NCBI GenBank assembly: GCA_026261815.1
Contig: JAMPIT010000484.1
Location: 15,288,501-15,352,500, forward strand
DNA length: 64,000 bases
Direction: 5' to 3'
Source of the DNA: Monarcha castaneiventris obscurior
Taxonomy: Eukaryota > Chordata > Aves > Passeriformes > Monarchidae
The number at the start of each line of letters is the position of its first letter. The stretch's first letter is position 1. Both the position numbers and the translations under genes were made by a program. The notes below the pieces were generated by a model that was not told the origin of the DNA, did not search any database, and worked only from the letters and a program-made list of their open reading frames with translations. Below, piece after piece: positions 25,001 through 38,800 of the stretch.

Positions 25001-28000
25001 CAGCTCTGTGATCACTGTGTTGCCTTCCCTTAGGCAATTTGTGTTTGCAAGCCTGGGATGAGTAGGAGAACTCCTTCATCCGAGTGTTTGGCGTTTCCCA
25101 GCGATTGCCGGCAGTATCTTTGCGACGTGACTGCCACGTGTGAAATTAACTCTCAGGGGACTCCCAGGTAAGCCAGTTTGAAAACTGCAAATAAGGAAGC
25201 TTCCTCTGCAGCTAGAATGGAAACTGGGTTTGGATGAGCTGAATTTTGAAGAAACTGACGGTGATCTGAGGAGTATGGGCCAGAGTCGCCCTTTGAGAAG
25301 AACCTGTTAGTAACAAACCTATTGAAAGTAAAGTTTTACATCAGTAGTTGTAAATTACTTTTTTTTTTCAATTGCTAAATTGCATGTGGGTCACAAAATG
25401 CTTTAATGCTCTGGAGTGGTAGAGTCTTCTGTGATGTGAACTGGAGATGTAGCTCCCCAGGCTAGTGGTGATAGCAGGTTATCATCAGTTAATAATCAAT
25501 CATTAAAAGGGAGGTGTGTGACTTGTTTGCTCACATTTGCACACATTTGCTTCTGGGGGATAATACTTTGTCTCTTGTCCCAGTCAGGCCTGTAAGCAAT
25601 AAAAAAATTAGAGTTGCAGAGTGACAGGGAAGAGAGAAGTTGAGTGAGGAAACACCAGAACTCACATAGTCCTTTGAAGCAAAATGCCTACAAGTTAGTA
25701 CCACTTAGATGAGAAATATGACCAGATATGGGATCATTTTTGCATAATGGCCTCTCAAACACCAGAGAAAGCTTTATCAAGAATTGTATGTGTTTTCAAG
25801 AAAAGGTAGAGCTTCTCTGAGACACTGAAGAGGGAAAGAGCAATCCCATCTCCTTGATCCTTCCTTCTCCAATGCTGCTAAAACTATTAGCATCCACTTG
25901 CTCATTGTGTGCTCCAGGCCAGGACTGAAACACACAGTGGCTTCCCTTTCTGAAGAGGTGCTAGCACAGCGCAGGACACAGTGTTCAGCTCAGTCCCTGC
26001 CTTACATATCTGTTCCCAGCAGCTGGCACTGAGCCCTCTGAGGCTGGAGTGATGTCAAATTCCTCCCGTGTCACATGTCTTTGCATGGCTGAAACAGAAA
26101 GAGCAGAGCTGATACTTGGACAAAGCCCAAACGGGAAAAAACATCTTTGGTAGTCTCTGAGTGATGACTACAAGTCCGTGTGAACCAGGACGGAGATTTT
26201 CACATGTAGATAAGCTTTTCTGGAAAAGTCATTAACCTGTCTGGGCCCCTCAGGGAGTCCCAGATGAACTGTAGCTACCTGATGTCCTTGGGCTGGCTTC
26301 TCACTGAAGCCAAGGAGTCACATAGGAGCTGTTTGATAGATTGGAACTTAGCCTGTGAGTTTAATGCCTTACCTCAGATTTTCAGATGCAGTAGTGACTA
26401 CAACTGACTGAATATCTACTTAGAAAGGTCTGAATAATTATATTGTGGCAATCTGTATCCTGAACTCCAGAGCAGACAATCCTTATGTTGTTTGTATCTG
26501 AGAAAGCATCTCCATTCTCTTTGGGCAGATACAAATTGGCTTGCCTGGCAGAAATGTGCATCTTTTTTCCTGTCACTCATTTTAGGCACAAGTTACTCAA
26601 CCCTTGCCTGTATCCCTGGAAGTGGTCAAGGACAGGTTGGATGGGACTCTGAGCAAACTGGTCTAGTGGAAGGGGGAGTTTGAGATAAATGATCTTTAAG
26701 GTCCCTTCGAACCCAAACCATTCTGTGATTCTAAGATCTCAGAGCAGGGACTGGTCTTTCAAGTGTCTTTTCAATGTTATTCTACTCTCATTTGTTGAAT
26801 GTCTTGCAAACTGGTTTGTAATGGTTTGTTATGTTTCATCCCTGTCTCATAGCTGTGTGTGTAAAGAAGGGGAGATTGGAGATGGGAGAAGTTGCTATAA
26901 AGATCTCTTGGGTGAGATAAATCAGCATAATTTGCGAGGAAGGTTTACTAGGAAACTAAACGTCGCCAAGAAAATGTTTGGTAAATGCTTTTTTATTTTG
27001 CTTGGGGGATGGAGCAAACTGGGGACAGGGTAGCAGTGCCAAACTCCCTCTGCTTCCTTGTAAACAAGTAGTTGTTGCTTGCACCAGGCTGATAATGTGT
27101 AGATTGAATAGTGCAGCTAACATGAGGAATAATTGTTGCTGTGGTTAAACCATTGCTGTGTAACTGCTTCACACTTGCCCCTCTTTTTACAGCTTCTGGG
27201 TGCTCAATGTTGCTGACTAAATATGGGCCTTTCACAGTCTTTGTACCATCCCTTCTTCCCATTCTTGATAGAATGGAATTCAATGTAAGTTTTCTTGGTT
27301 TTAGCAAATTTTTGTCTTAAGGTTCTTTCCCTCTTGAGCTCTGCAGCCTTTATAAACTGATTGACACAAGAGAGGAACTTTGGCAGGTGCTATTTATAGA
27401 AATCATCTCTTGGGAATACTTTTCATTGTCTGGTTAAGTTGCAGTCTTACAGAGGGTGTTACATCCCTCACATTATTTTAAAAACCTCTATTTCTTTCTT
27501 CAATACTGGCAGAGTTTGTTTGTTTGTTTTTAATGTCAGGAAGTGTAAGACTTTCTGGCCATTCTTCTTTCAAAGCTCAAACCTCCCATGTAGGACTATT
27601 CTTAAAACTTTAAGTGGCTTTTTACTACCTGAGGGTGTGATTTTCAAAAGGGGCCAAGTATTACACCAAAGTATTGGAATTTTGATCAATGGTCTAAAAT
27701 AGTAACTTATGGATCCATAGAAAATATATCAGGAGAGGTCCCCAAATTACTTAGTCTACCTGTTCCCCCAAGGATCAGTTCCACCAAATCAGTATTGACA
27801 GAGGATTGTTCTAAAAAACACAAATGGTGCTAAGCCTAGAGAAGAAAGGAAGAAACTAAATGTAATTTCAGCAGATTAGACCACCTACATGGCCCAGCAT
27901 AGGCAAAGATTGTGTTTGGGGAGCTTCAGCAAATCTTATAATCTGGAGCATGCAAGGATAATTTTTAAATTGTCCAAGTCCCAGTGGATTTCTGTCTGGG

Positions 28001-29795
28001 GGATTCCTCTAAAGTCACCTGCAGGTTAATCAGTCTCCCTCTTTGAATGTGTACACAAACAGAAGCAAGAGTTTTGCCAGAGTGTTCCTTCAGTGAATCA
28101 AAATGAAGAGGAGAGCTCAGTCTTGTATGTTAAGAATTTCTCTGTGTGTGTTAGCTGGGCGAAAGGTAGTGTTGTGGTAAATGAAGTTTTTGAAAGAACG
28201 TGTCATTTATCTTTTTTATGTGGGCTTTCCTCCCCAAAGGACACCACTGCTGAGCAGTTGTGCAGAATGCACATTGTTCCTGGTCTGCACTTGATAGAAG
28301 ACATGATAAAAGCCAAGACTATGTGGACCTTGTCAGGACATCAGCTGACATTCACTAGCCAGGTAGGGAGTCTTCTGAAGGCCCGGGTCAGTGTTTTCAC
28401 ATAGGACAGACTGGAGCCTGAGCATGGCTCCCTTGATGAGCTTTCCTCACCAGAAAACCTTCTTCTGTGATCAAAACAACAAGCTCCTTTTGTGCAGTCT
28501 AAAGCAAGGTGGTTTAAGACCAGACACCCCAAGCAACCGCACCTCCTGTCTCACAGACAGCCAAGAGTCCGACATGTGAATGGTGTTTCCATGCTCTCTA
28601 TATGCACTGGGTTCTGGAGAAGAGACCTCTTCCCTGCACCATCAGTAGCTACAATGCCCAGACTGCATGCTCCCTTGAAGTTTGTGTGCTTGGACACAGC
28701 CACATGCTGAATATTTCCTCTTCTAGTTTCTCTTTTTCCCTCTTTCTATTTTATTTTCCTTAGTCCTCCTAGCAAAGGAATTTTCCCTGTTGTGTTCTGA
28801 TAAGGAAGGCTCTTTTCTTCCTTTTCCAACTGACTCACATTTTCCTGTACCCACTGCTCTCTCTCCATCCTGCACCTTTCCTGCATGCTCACAGGTGGCC
28901 AAGGGGAGAGCCCTGTGTTTCCTCTCTGAAGATCCAGCCTTAGCCTTGAGGTCTGGGTCATAATACATCAAAAGGACAAAGCACTATTGGGAGCAGGGGA
29001 ATCCAAACTGAGTGTGTCAATGCTCCTTTTAAAATTCTTTCCTGTTTGTTTACTCAGGAGTCTTTTGATCTGGGAAGTCTGCCCTCCCCTTCCTTTGTTT
29101 CAGACAGAATCCTCAATGATGTGAACTGAAGTTTAGGGCAGGGAGGAGCAATTCAAAATGCACATGGTAAAATGAAAAGCACAGGAAAGCTGTGCTTGCC
29201 TGAACTTCTATCACGGCTGCAGCACCAAGACTTGGATGCTCAGTTTGTACGTTAACCTTGGGACACCCACCCTCACACACCAGGCTTCAGTGCATGGATC
29301 CATACAAAGTGGAAGGACCAGACACGTGCCTTGTAATTCAGGGAGCCCAGCTGCTTTGGCTTTGTTATGAGCACTCCTTGTAGGCATAGTGAGTCCATAA
29401 AAGCTGCATCCAAAGCTGTTATTCCAGGATTGCCTCCAAATCATTTATGTGGTGGTCAGGGCATCCTTTTGTGATCCAGAGCTGTGAACAAGCATTGCTC
29501 ACAGTCAAACTTAATTCTGGAGCAGGATGTCCCAGGTGAGGTCTTGTTTTTCTGTAATAAGACTTAAAAGTACCACTCAGGATCAAAATATCACCCAAAC
29601 TCAAGTAGAGTGGGATGCTTGTCTTACACCCAGGCCATCCCTTAAATTTATTTTTTCATTAGTAACTCTGGCTGTGCCTTCCCTTTGCTGACCCATAGGC
29701 AGGAAGCACTGATTTATAGTTCTATCATGGTAACACAGATGTACCACAAGGAAATAACCTTTTTATTGTTGTTGTTGTTGTTATTGTTGTTGTTG

Positions 29796-29848
<53 letters not shown>

Positions 29849-32800
29849 CAGACATACATCAAATCTTTCCGGTATCAAGACCTGCCAGGGGAACTGTACA
29901 ACATCTTGCAATCAAACCTCCCAGCAGCCAATGGCATCATACATATTGTCAACAGCCTCAGGAAAAAAACCAGCACTGACAACCTCAGGAACCCACAGGT
30001 ACAGAAGCATTCATATTTCTTCTCCTTTATGGGACAGCAAAATAAACACTTTAAAAAAAAAAAGCTATTTTCGTCATTAATCTTCCAAATCAGTGGGGCT
30101 TTTTTTTAAAAGGGAAAAGGCTATTTATTTTGTTTTCAGCTCTGATAAGGCCTGTTAGGTACTATTAAAATACCATTAAAAGTAGCTAATAGTACTGCAT
30201 AAGCCAGATAAAAATCTTGCAATGATACTTTTACAGTGCTTGGATGAGTAGAAAATTCTACTGTCATGAATAAAAGCATAGAGAAGGAGCTTTTCTTCAG
30301 TTGTATCTTACAGAATGTGTATCTTACAGGACAAGTATTGAAAAGTAATTTTCATATAAAAATCAAATGAAGATTTTCTTTAATTGGTCTGTACTGCATT
30401 TTGAAATTATAATCAAAAAGTTGTCTTTGTGTTAAAAATACTTTAAATGAGAACAAATAATCATTAGATTGTGCCTATCTCTTTGAGGTTGATGGTCTCC
30501 TGTAGATTTTTACATGCAAACCACAAGCTGGGCATCCCAGTATGTGCTCAGAACTTGCTTCAGCCCCAGCCATGCTTTTCGTCTTTGTATCTTCTTGCAG
30601 AAAACCATTGGTGAGATCCTTGCTTCAATGGAGATCTTCAGTAGATTTGAAACTATTCTGGAGGTAAGCAAGTTTGTGTCTGCCCAGGAAGCTGCTGGAC
30701 AAAGCCTGCTGCTGATCTGGGGGAAATTTTGAATAGCATTTAAAAGCAAAAGTGGTTTGGCATACTTTCTGGAAGTTTTTTTCTCTGTAACTTCTTATTT
30801 TCTTATTTTACCTAAGCAAATATAATGGAAAAGATTGGAGTTTTCACATCTATAGGGGATGTGGCACAAGCAGCAAGGGTACATGTCTCTTTCTCATCTT
30901 CTTCCCTATATCCCCTTCCCCTTTTCCCTGGAGAGTTGTTCTCCAGTGTTTAGTTCTGGACCACAGTTTAGTTTCTGTGTGTGCTTGTGTGTTTAAGGCA
31001 CGCAGGGAGCTTTAGCCCAGGACTCCCTTGCTCGTATTTGCTGCATCCCCACCAGTGGCTTCATTGTCCCAGCTGTGGTTTTGTGGCACTTATGCCTCTG
31101 TTACATCACACGCCTGTCCTTGGTGGCCAGCTGCCTCTTGCACATTTTGCTTTTCATCTGCTCTGCCTTTAGTGCATTGTTTAATGCTTCCTCTCACTTC
31201 CTGCTGGACTCCCCTCACTAACCCATGCTAGGTCCATGATGAAATCTTCTACTGTTTTTGCAGAACTGTGGCCTGCCTGCAATACTGGATGGACCAGGCC
31301 CCTTCACTGTATTTGTACCCAGCAATGATGGTGTGGATAAGCTGAGGGATGGAAGGCTCATTTACCTTTTCACAGAGGTGAGAGCCCATAGTGCAGTAAG
31401 ACATCCTGAGCTCACTGAGTTGCACTGGGCTGTGCTGGAATGACTTTGTGCAATTTGTCTGGTCGTTGCTGAAAATTGTTCTTCCTGGGGATGGCTAAAC
31501 CATGTGGTTGTTTCTGTTTGTTTCTGAAAGGCTCTGGGAGAGAAGTGGGTGCTGTTGGAACCTGCAGTGGGAAATATGGTTAGCCAGATTGCTTAAATCT
31601 GGTGTTTGACTTTCATTCCTCACCCCAGCTTTGGGTGGTGGGGGGAAATGAAGGAACTTATTCACCAAGTGAATTCACTGCTATGGGCACTGCCATTGTC
31701 AGTCATTGATTAGAAGAAAGTGTAATTGCCATCTCTTACTCCTGAGCATTGAAGGGGTATCTGATTCTGATCTGATGCTCTCTTCTTTCCTTAGGGCATA
31801 AATAAGCTTCAGGAACTGGTGAAACATCACATCTACACTTCAGCAGCGGTAAGGCAGGCAGCTCTAACTCCAGACCTCCTTCAGACCAACAACTTACCAA
31901 CTCTCTTGTCTGGCGTAGAGGTCACAGTGTTGATGACTTCAGTTGCTACTTCTTGAACTTCCTCTGTAGGAGCAGAGACGTGACTCAGGATCTGATGGGG
32001 TGAAATGTTTACCATGAAAGGGCTTGCCAAAAGGGACAGCTGTGCTCTCCATCAAGAAACTCTGAATTTTCTGGAGTGTTGGTGCTCCCTAGTTGGATGG
32101 CCTTTACAGTGAAAATATTGTCCAGCAGAGTTTGCTGCAGGACACAAAAATAACAATTTTCCTGGTTCTCAGAACTTCTCTCTACTCAAATCATTAAGTT
32201 TCTCAGTACAAAAGCTGAAGTTTGCAATTTTTTTCTGCCTTTAAGCTTATTTTTTCAGTCAAAATATGTTCTCTGTTATGCTTCTGGCTGAACTTCCATT
32301 GTTTATTGAATAAGTCCTAGAAAAAACCCTTATTAGTCTGACCCTACTTGCAGCTGTATTAGTAAGACACACTGTTAGTGAGACTTGATTTCAGCTCTGC
32401 TGGACAGTTACCTAAACAAGGAATGAAAACCAAGGCAGCTGCCACCAGCACTGCTGTGTTTGTGGTTCTGCAAACAGTTCACACAAAGTCCTGAATTACC
32501 CTCTGACCCATTGTTTGTTTTTAAGGTATTTCATGAAATGTAAATGTTAAGTCCCTTTGAGAAGTTTTTTAAGTGGCAGGAATCACGGAAGGATTCTGTA
32601 AGCTGCACTGAAATGACCCTGCTTTCTCATGGTACCTTGTGTTTTTATTTCAGGTGACTGTAGAGCAACTGATAATGATGCCACACATTGTTACAATGGC
32701 TAACCAGATACTGACCATCAACATTAGTGCAGATGTAAGTGTGAATCAAAACCATTTGGAGAAAACCCTTCTGTGCTAGGAGAAAGTCTGGATGTTGTTC

Positions 32801-35800
32801 TGATCAATGTGGTTTCAGCCAATGTCTGCTTCCTCTTCTGCTTAGAAAACTAGACTTAAAGAGATCATTGAATTGGTTTGCTTCTTATCCAATCTGTGAC
32901 TCTACTAAGAGGATTGACTATTCGTGTGGTTGCCCTTGATGTTGTGAACCATCTGTTTCCCACATTGGCTTTATGTAGTTGATCCTGTCTAATGGGCTAA
33001 AATTGTGTTTCTTCATCAGGGAAGAATTCTGATGGATGAATCAGGGATCCCTTTAAACATGCGAGACATTGTGGCATCAAATGGTATCATTCATACCTTG
33101 GATGGCATCTTCATCCCTCCTTCAATCGTTCCCATTTTGCCTCACAGATGCAATGAAGAGCAACATAAGATTGTGATGGTAAGTCAGCTTCTCCCATTGT
33201 CATGCTCAGGCACAGCTGTGCAACCCACACTCACCTGGAGGGCCAAAAGCAGGCTGTGTAAACTGCATTTAGGAAATGTGGTCTGTCTGAGACTTCCCCT
33301 GGTATGAACTTTGGCAGCACTGTCAGTGTTTCTGCTGCTTGCACTTGGCACTGCTTTCCTGCTAATCAGCAGATGTTCCTTGTAGGTTGTTGTTCTTTCC
33401 ATGCACCCATCCTACCTCTGACTCCAAAGTACATCTGCCTTTTCCCTCATATGATCTTCTTCCCACTAGAGTTGCTAACTCAGCTGACAGAGCTTTGTTT
33501 CCACCTCTGTGAGCACTGGACAGGAAGCAGGCATTCAGTAGCCAAAGCTACAAATGCTGTGCAGTATTCTCACATGAAGTGTTTCATATACAGTATTTGA
33601 GGTGCTTGCTCCCCAGTTTGATCGTTGGTAGGTTACTGAAGGAAGAAAATGAGGCTCTGAATAGCAAGAGGTTTGGAGAGACACAAAGGGGCCAGAGTGT
33701 CCACATAACTTGCTGATTCAGTGAGTCTTGCTGCTTGGATGCTCAAAATGCTTTCCAGCCTAGCAGCAGGTCTAGTGGCAGAGAGACTCAGAGAGTGCAG
33801 ACAGACCCCAGCTTCAGGAAGGTGCAAACATCTCCTTGAGACATGTGAGAAATTTTATTTAAGTGATAAACTTGGTGCATTTCAGAGTGGGGAAACTAAT
33901 AGTAGTTAAATACTTCAGATACACCTGGTGTTTTGGATATATGTACTGGGAACAGTAGCTCTGTAGCATTCTTGGCATGGGGAAGGGATTCCTTTGAGAA
34001 GATTACATTTTTGCCTCTTCTTTTCTTAACAGGGCTCTTGTGTGGACTGTGAGGCCCTCAACAGCAGCATTTGCCCACCTGGCAGCAAGGAAATGGTAAA
34101 TATTTATAGTTATTTCTGTAATTTCTGTGTATAATGACAGACACACTGACAGTCTAACTCAAGCCACTTTCAAATAAATAGGGAGCAGGAAAGGCAGCCA
34201 GTAGAGAGGCTTGTTAGAGGGTAGGTATCCATGCCTTGTGATCCCAGACCTGGTGCTCACTAACTGCTCTGTGCACTCTCTTATTCTGAAGTCTGCTTGC
34301 TGAATCAATGTGGAGCACGGTGAGAAATTCTGATCTAAATGAAACTGTAGACTTGCAGCTTTTAGCACTTCTTCTCTGCCTCAGGCAGAGCTTTCCTGCT
34401 CAAGTGCAGGGTTTGCCAGCTCCTCCAGAGTCTCAGAAGCAAGCCTGATTCCACTAGTACCATCCAGTACTGCCTCTGCCTATATCACAGCCAGAGAATC
34501 ACAGCAACCTTTCTGCACTGCAGAGGGTGAGAAACAGTTTGTTCCTGGCCTCTGCTCCCTGTTGATTCAGAGATGAGCAGAGCTAGCTGAAGGTGGAGCA
34601 AGGAGGAGTGCTGCTGTTTGAGTTATCCCATGCTGAGCTTAGCAGAACAGAAAGTTCCAGGAAGTCAGAGTGTGAAGGCCAGACCCAAGATATTGTTTGT
34701 GAAAGCCAGAGAGGTGCTCACCACCCTTAAACTCTTGAGTGTCCTCTGAGAGATCTGACTTTCAGGAGAACTTGCTAATGCAGTCTCAGCATGGATGTCT
34801 GAAGTAGAGCTCTGCAAAATCACAGGTTGCTCATTTTCCTCTCTGATTGAGGCTGGAAAAGCCAGAAACATCTGGAGCCCAGTTCTACCTGTGCCCAACT
34901 CCAAGACAGGTCACTGAGCATTCCAAAGGGTTCCAAAGTTATTTGCAACCCTTTCTCCTATGTCTTCCTCTCTTCATCTCACCTTCATCTTTTTCCTTCC
35001 CTTCCTCCCTCTCCTTACTCCCCCTATGCCCTACTTCCCCCCTCTCCCATCTCTTTCTTCCCCTCTTTCTTACTCTTTATTTCTCCAGCCTGCTGCCCTT
35101 ATCTCACCCATGGGTCCTGTCCCTCCCTTCCTCCCCCTGTGCTTGCTCTCTCCCTTATCATAGATACTATTATTAAAACTAAAGGGCAGCACCTTGGCTC
35201 AGACTTGGTGACTCTCTGGAGTAAGAGGAGGCCACCATGTGCCTTGGTTCATCCTAGGCCTGCCATAACTGTGTGCAGTTCACCTTGGCTCCTCAGTGAA
35301 CTTCCTGAGCTCAGAGATAGGCAAAGTTGCTCTCTGCAGCAAAAAGAGCAAAGGGGAAGGTTCCAGTGCTGATGGCTTGTTGTGTTTGTCCAGGAACCAA
35401 CACTCTCCCCAAAGGAATGTGTTTACATCCATGATCCACAAGGCCTAAATGTCCTGAAGAAGGGGTGCGCCAGGTACTGCAATCAAACCATCATGGTGAG
35501 TGTGATGGAGGAACACATTCCCTCTGCAGGAGCTCAGCTCTGCTCTTCCTCAGTCACCAAGAAGAGCTCTGAGTTGAGAGGGCTGGATGGGAGCAAAAGG
35601 AAAGCTACCCCCAGGACCATCACATAAACGAGCTACTTGCTTTTCCTTTGTCTGAGAGAACACAGGGCACCAACCTACTGCAAATGTTAGAAAGCAGCTC
35701 AGTTAAACCTGAGTGCAATAGATAAATAGAATAAGGTAACCCTGCTGTGACCAGCCAAGCTGTAGGAAGCCATGATGGTGCAGTGTTAACTGGAGTGTCC

Positions 35801-38800
35801 CAGCTTCAGCATTTCTCCCAAAGGAAGCGGGGCAAAGGAAAGCTGTAAGCTGTGAAGTGATTGCATCCTGTTTATGAACCACTGTCAGATGGTTCAGGAA
35901 AGTCTCTCTTAGTGGATTTATGGACTGCGTGTTTGTCTGCAGCTCCTGAGCTCTCACACTGCCAACTCTATGGAATGATTTGTGGTTGTTTCACTAAATA
36001 CTGCTGATTGTTTGTGTTATGATTGTTCTTCCTTTGGACAGTCATGACAAGGCCTGCAATCCAGGACTGCTCCATCCCTCCACAGGAATGCAGTCCTGGG
36101 CAAGGATAAAGTAAGAGTGAGTGGGCCAGCGCTATTAAAGAATTAAAAGTTCATGAAAAAACATGGACCCTGTGTGTTGAAGCCACAGAACAAGCAGAAA
36201 ATAATGGTCTGTTCTGAGAACAGGCTGTGAGCAGGAAGAGGGGCATTGTTGAAAAACAGTTTAAGTGCAGGAGGTCCTAGGTGCCAAATGCAACATTCTG
36301 TTTCCCTCCATGGCAGAGACAAGGACCAGAATTTCAGAATTATGGGCACAGGATTACTCTAGGAAATTCTTGTTAAGTCATGTCATACCTTACCAATTTT
36401 GCTTTTTTTTTCAGAAACCTGGATGCTGCAAAGGATTCTTTGGTCCAGACTGCATGCCATGCCCAGGGGGATTTTCCAGTCCGTGCTATGGCCGGGGAAA
36501 CGTAAGTGGGGAGGAACCTTCCACACTGCAAGGAGCAGTTGCATCAGTGTGGTTTGAGAGTGTAGTTGTAGCTTAGTACAAATCAGAGTTTGTGCTCCAA
36601 GGCTAAGCCTGCAGCAGTGGTAGCAGGAGATCCAGGGAGAATGGCATAACTTCAGTGTGAATCAGGTCATGGCTGTTGGGGACAGCTCTGGCTGTGTGGG
36701 GTCTTGTATTACTACCACCACTCTTCAAAGTCCTGTTTGTTACTGTGAATATCAAAGTGCCTTTGATGGATATCGAGGCCTTGGCATTTCCCTGAGTTTC
36801 AATCACTTTGGTTTTCTTTTTGTTTTCCTTCCAGTGCAGCGATGGCATACAAGGGAATGGCAACTGTCAGTGCTTTGAAGGTTTCAAAGGCACAGCCTGC
36901 CACATCTGTGCAAACCCAAACAAGCACGGCGAGAACTGTGATGAAGGTTGGTAACTCTGATGGAGAGACTAAAGGAAAATGTAGAGCAAGGATAATGGTG
37001 CAAATTCATGTATGTTGGATTCCCTTCTGTCATGAGTGACAAAAATGTCATCCTGTGTGTCCCTTCAAACAACAGTGGAGAAAACATGCTTGATACGACA
37101 GTGGTGATGGGGAAACATCAGCCTAATTTAGATCTGTCCTGTTAGGAAACAAAAGACAGTTGACAAGGACCTTGAGCTTGATAGCCTAAATTTGAGCCTG
37201 CTCTTACAGCCTATAGAAAATGTGGACCCAGGCAGTCACAGGATCTGTTCCCTGGCCAGGCTCGATTTGTGATGGATGTGTCTCAGCAGACATCTCTCTG
37301 TCAAAAAAAAAGGGATGATCACTTGGTGTCACAAGAGATTGTGAAAGGAAGTTGGGAATCTACAGCTGTGGTGGATTCTGGACTTTTTGTGCTTACTGAT
37401 CTTACTGCATGTCCTTGACAGATTGTGCCTGTGTCCATGGTGTCTGTGACAACAGGCCTGGCAGTGGGGGGGTGTGTCAGTCCTGGTCCTGCAAGGAAGG
37501 CTACACTGGGCAATTCTGTGACAAGACATCCAAGAACTGTGGCCCAAGTGGGCTGTCCCAGTACTGCCACCAGCACGCTGTCTGCAGCCTCAATGACACA
37601 GCAAGGTCAGTCTTTGTGGCACATTCAGGGGCACACTGCCATTGTACAACCACCCCTGTGGCTCTGTGTGTGTGTGTGTCTGTGTACTTGTTGCACAGGA
37701 TTGTTTGAGTAGCTCAGCCAACCTGCTAGAAATCAATCTTGCTTGCTTGGGGGACTGCTTTACCTGTGTCCCTTTTGTGTTTATACTTTTAAGGTGCATC
37801 TGCATGGATGGATATGAAGGGGATGGGTTTTCCTGCCAGCCCATCGACCTGTGCAGTCAGCCAGAACGGGGAGGCTGTTCACAGAATGTAAGTGGGGTCA
37901 GGCTGTGAGGTGTGGAGAGGCAGCTCCTCTCAATCAGAGCAGGAGCCAGGACTCCTGGGACTGTTACAGATTTTGTGTGCTAATTTTTCCTGTCTGTCAG
38001 ATGAGGTGGAATAACAGGTGGCTTGACAGAATCATTGTAAGGATATCGATCATTTGAATTGGTGCCAAAATGTGACACTCTGAGCCAACACTAAGTTTGG
38101 CTGGTTCACACCAGATATTTTATCAGTCACACAGATTAGCTGTACAGATCATTTTTGGTTTGCAATGATATTCCCCTCAGGCTCTTCTAACATGTGTCAC
38201 TTTCTCTGTAGTTATGTTCAGGCTATAGCTTAACTGTGAGATCCAACTCACATTCCCAGTAACCATCAACACTACATTATTATCTATGGTTAAAGACTGT
38301 GGTGCTTTGTGTGGGAAGTTGCTGCCAAATGGTCAGACCTCATCATAAATTAGACCCTTCAGTCAGAGGAAGACATTGGGCCATATAGAACAGAATAAGA
38401 TGGCACTGAGTACAAAGTAGGTCTTGCCTGAGAGAGATTTGCCATCTGTCATTGATTCCATCCCACATGTCCAGGCAGGAGATTGTGGTCCTCCTCTTCA
38501 GGGAATACTTACTGTGTAATGGAAGAGCTTTACACAATGATAATGAATGCCCTGTGAGTTCTGAGACACCTTAGACACAAGTGTCTACCTCTCCTAAAAA
38601 ACAAAACTTTTCCAGAATCACTTTATTATGAAGCTTTCCATTACTCTTCTGGAGAAAACGCTTCCACCCCCCGACCCCCAGTGCTGGAATCAGAGTTGTC
38701 CTGTCAGAAATTCTCCACAGTGTGAGGAAGTAGATTTTTTGCTGTGTTTTCATTGCACTCTCTTCCTTCTGCTGAATGTAATTCCTTCTCTCTCCCTTCT

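Noticed and set aside
29685..30080. Poly-leucine (plus strand) and poly-asparagine (minus strand) open frames
   Set aside because: Both are products of reading the TTG/TTA microsatellite; the leucine frame is not the frame of exon 13.
34847..35176. Serine/proline/leucine-rich open frames
   Set aside because: Produced by the polypyrimidine tract, which lacks stop codons in several frames.
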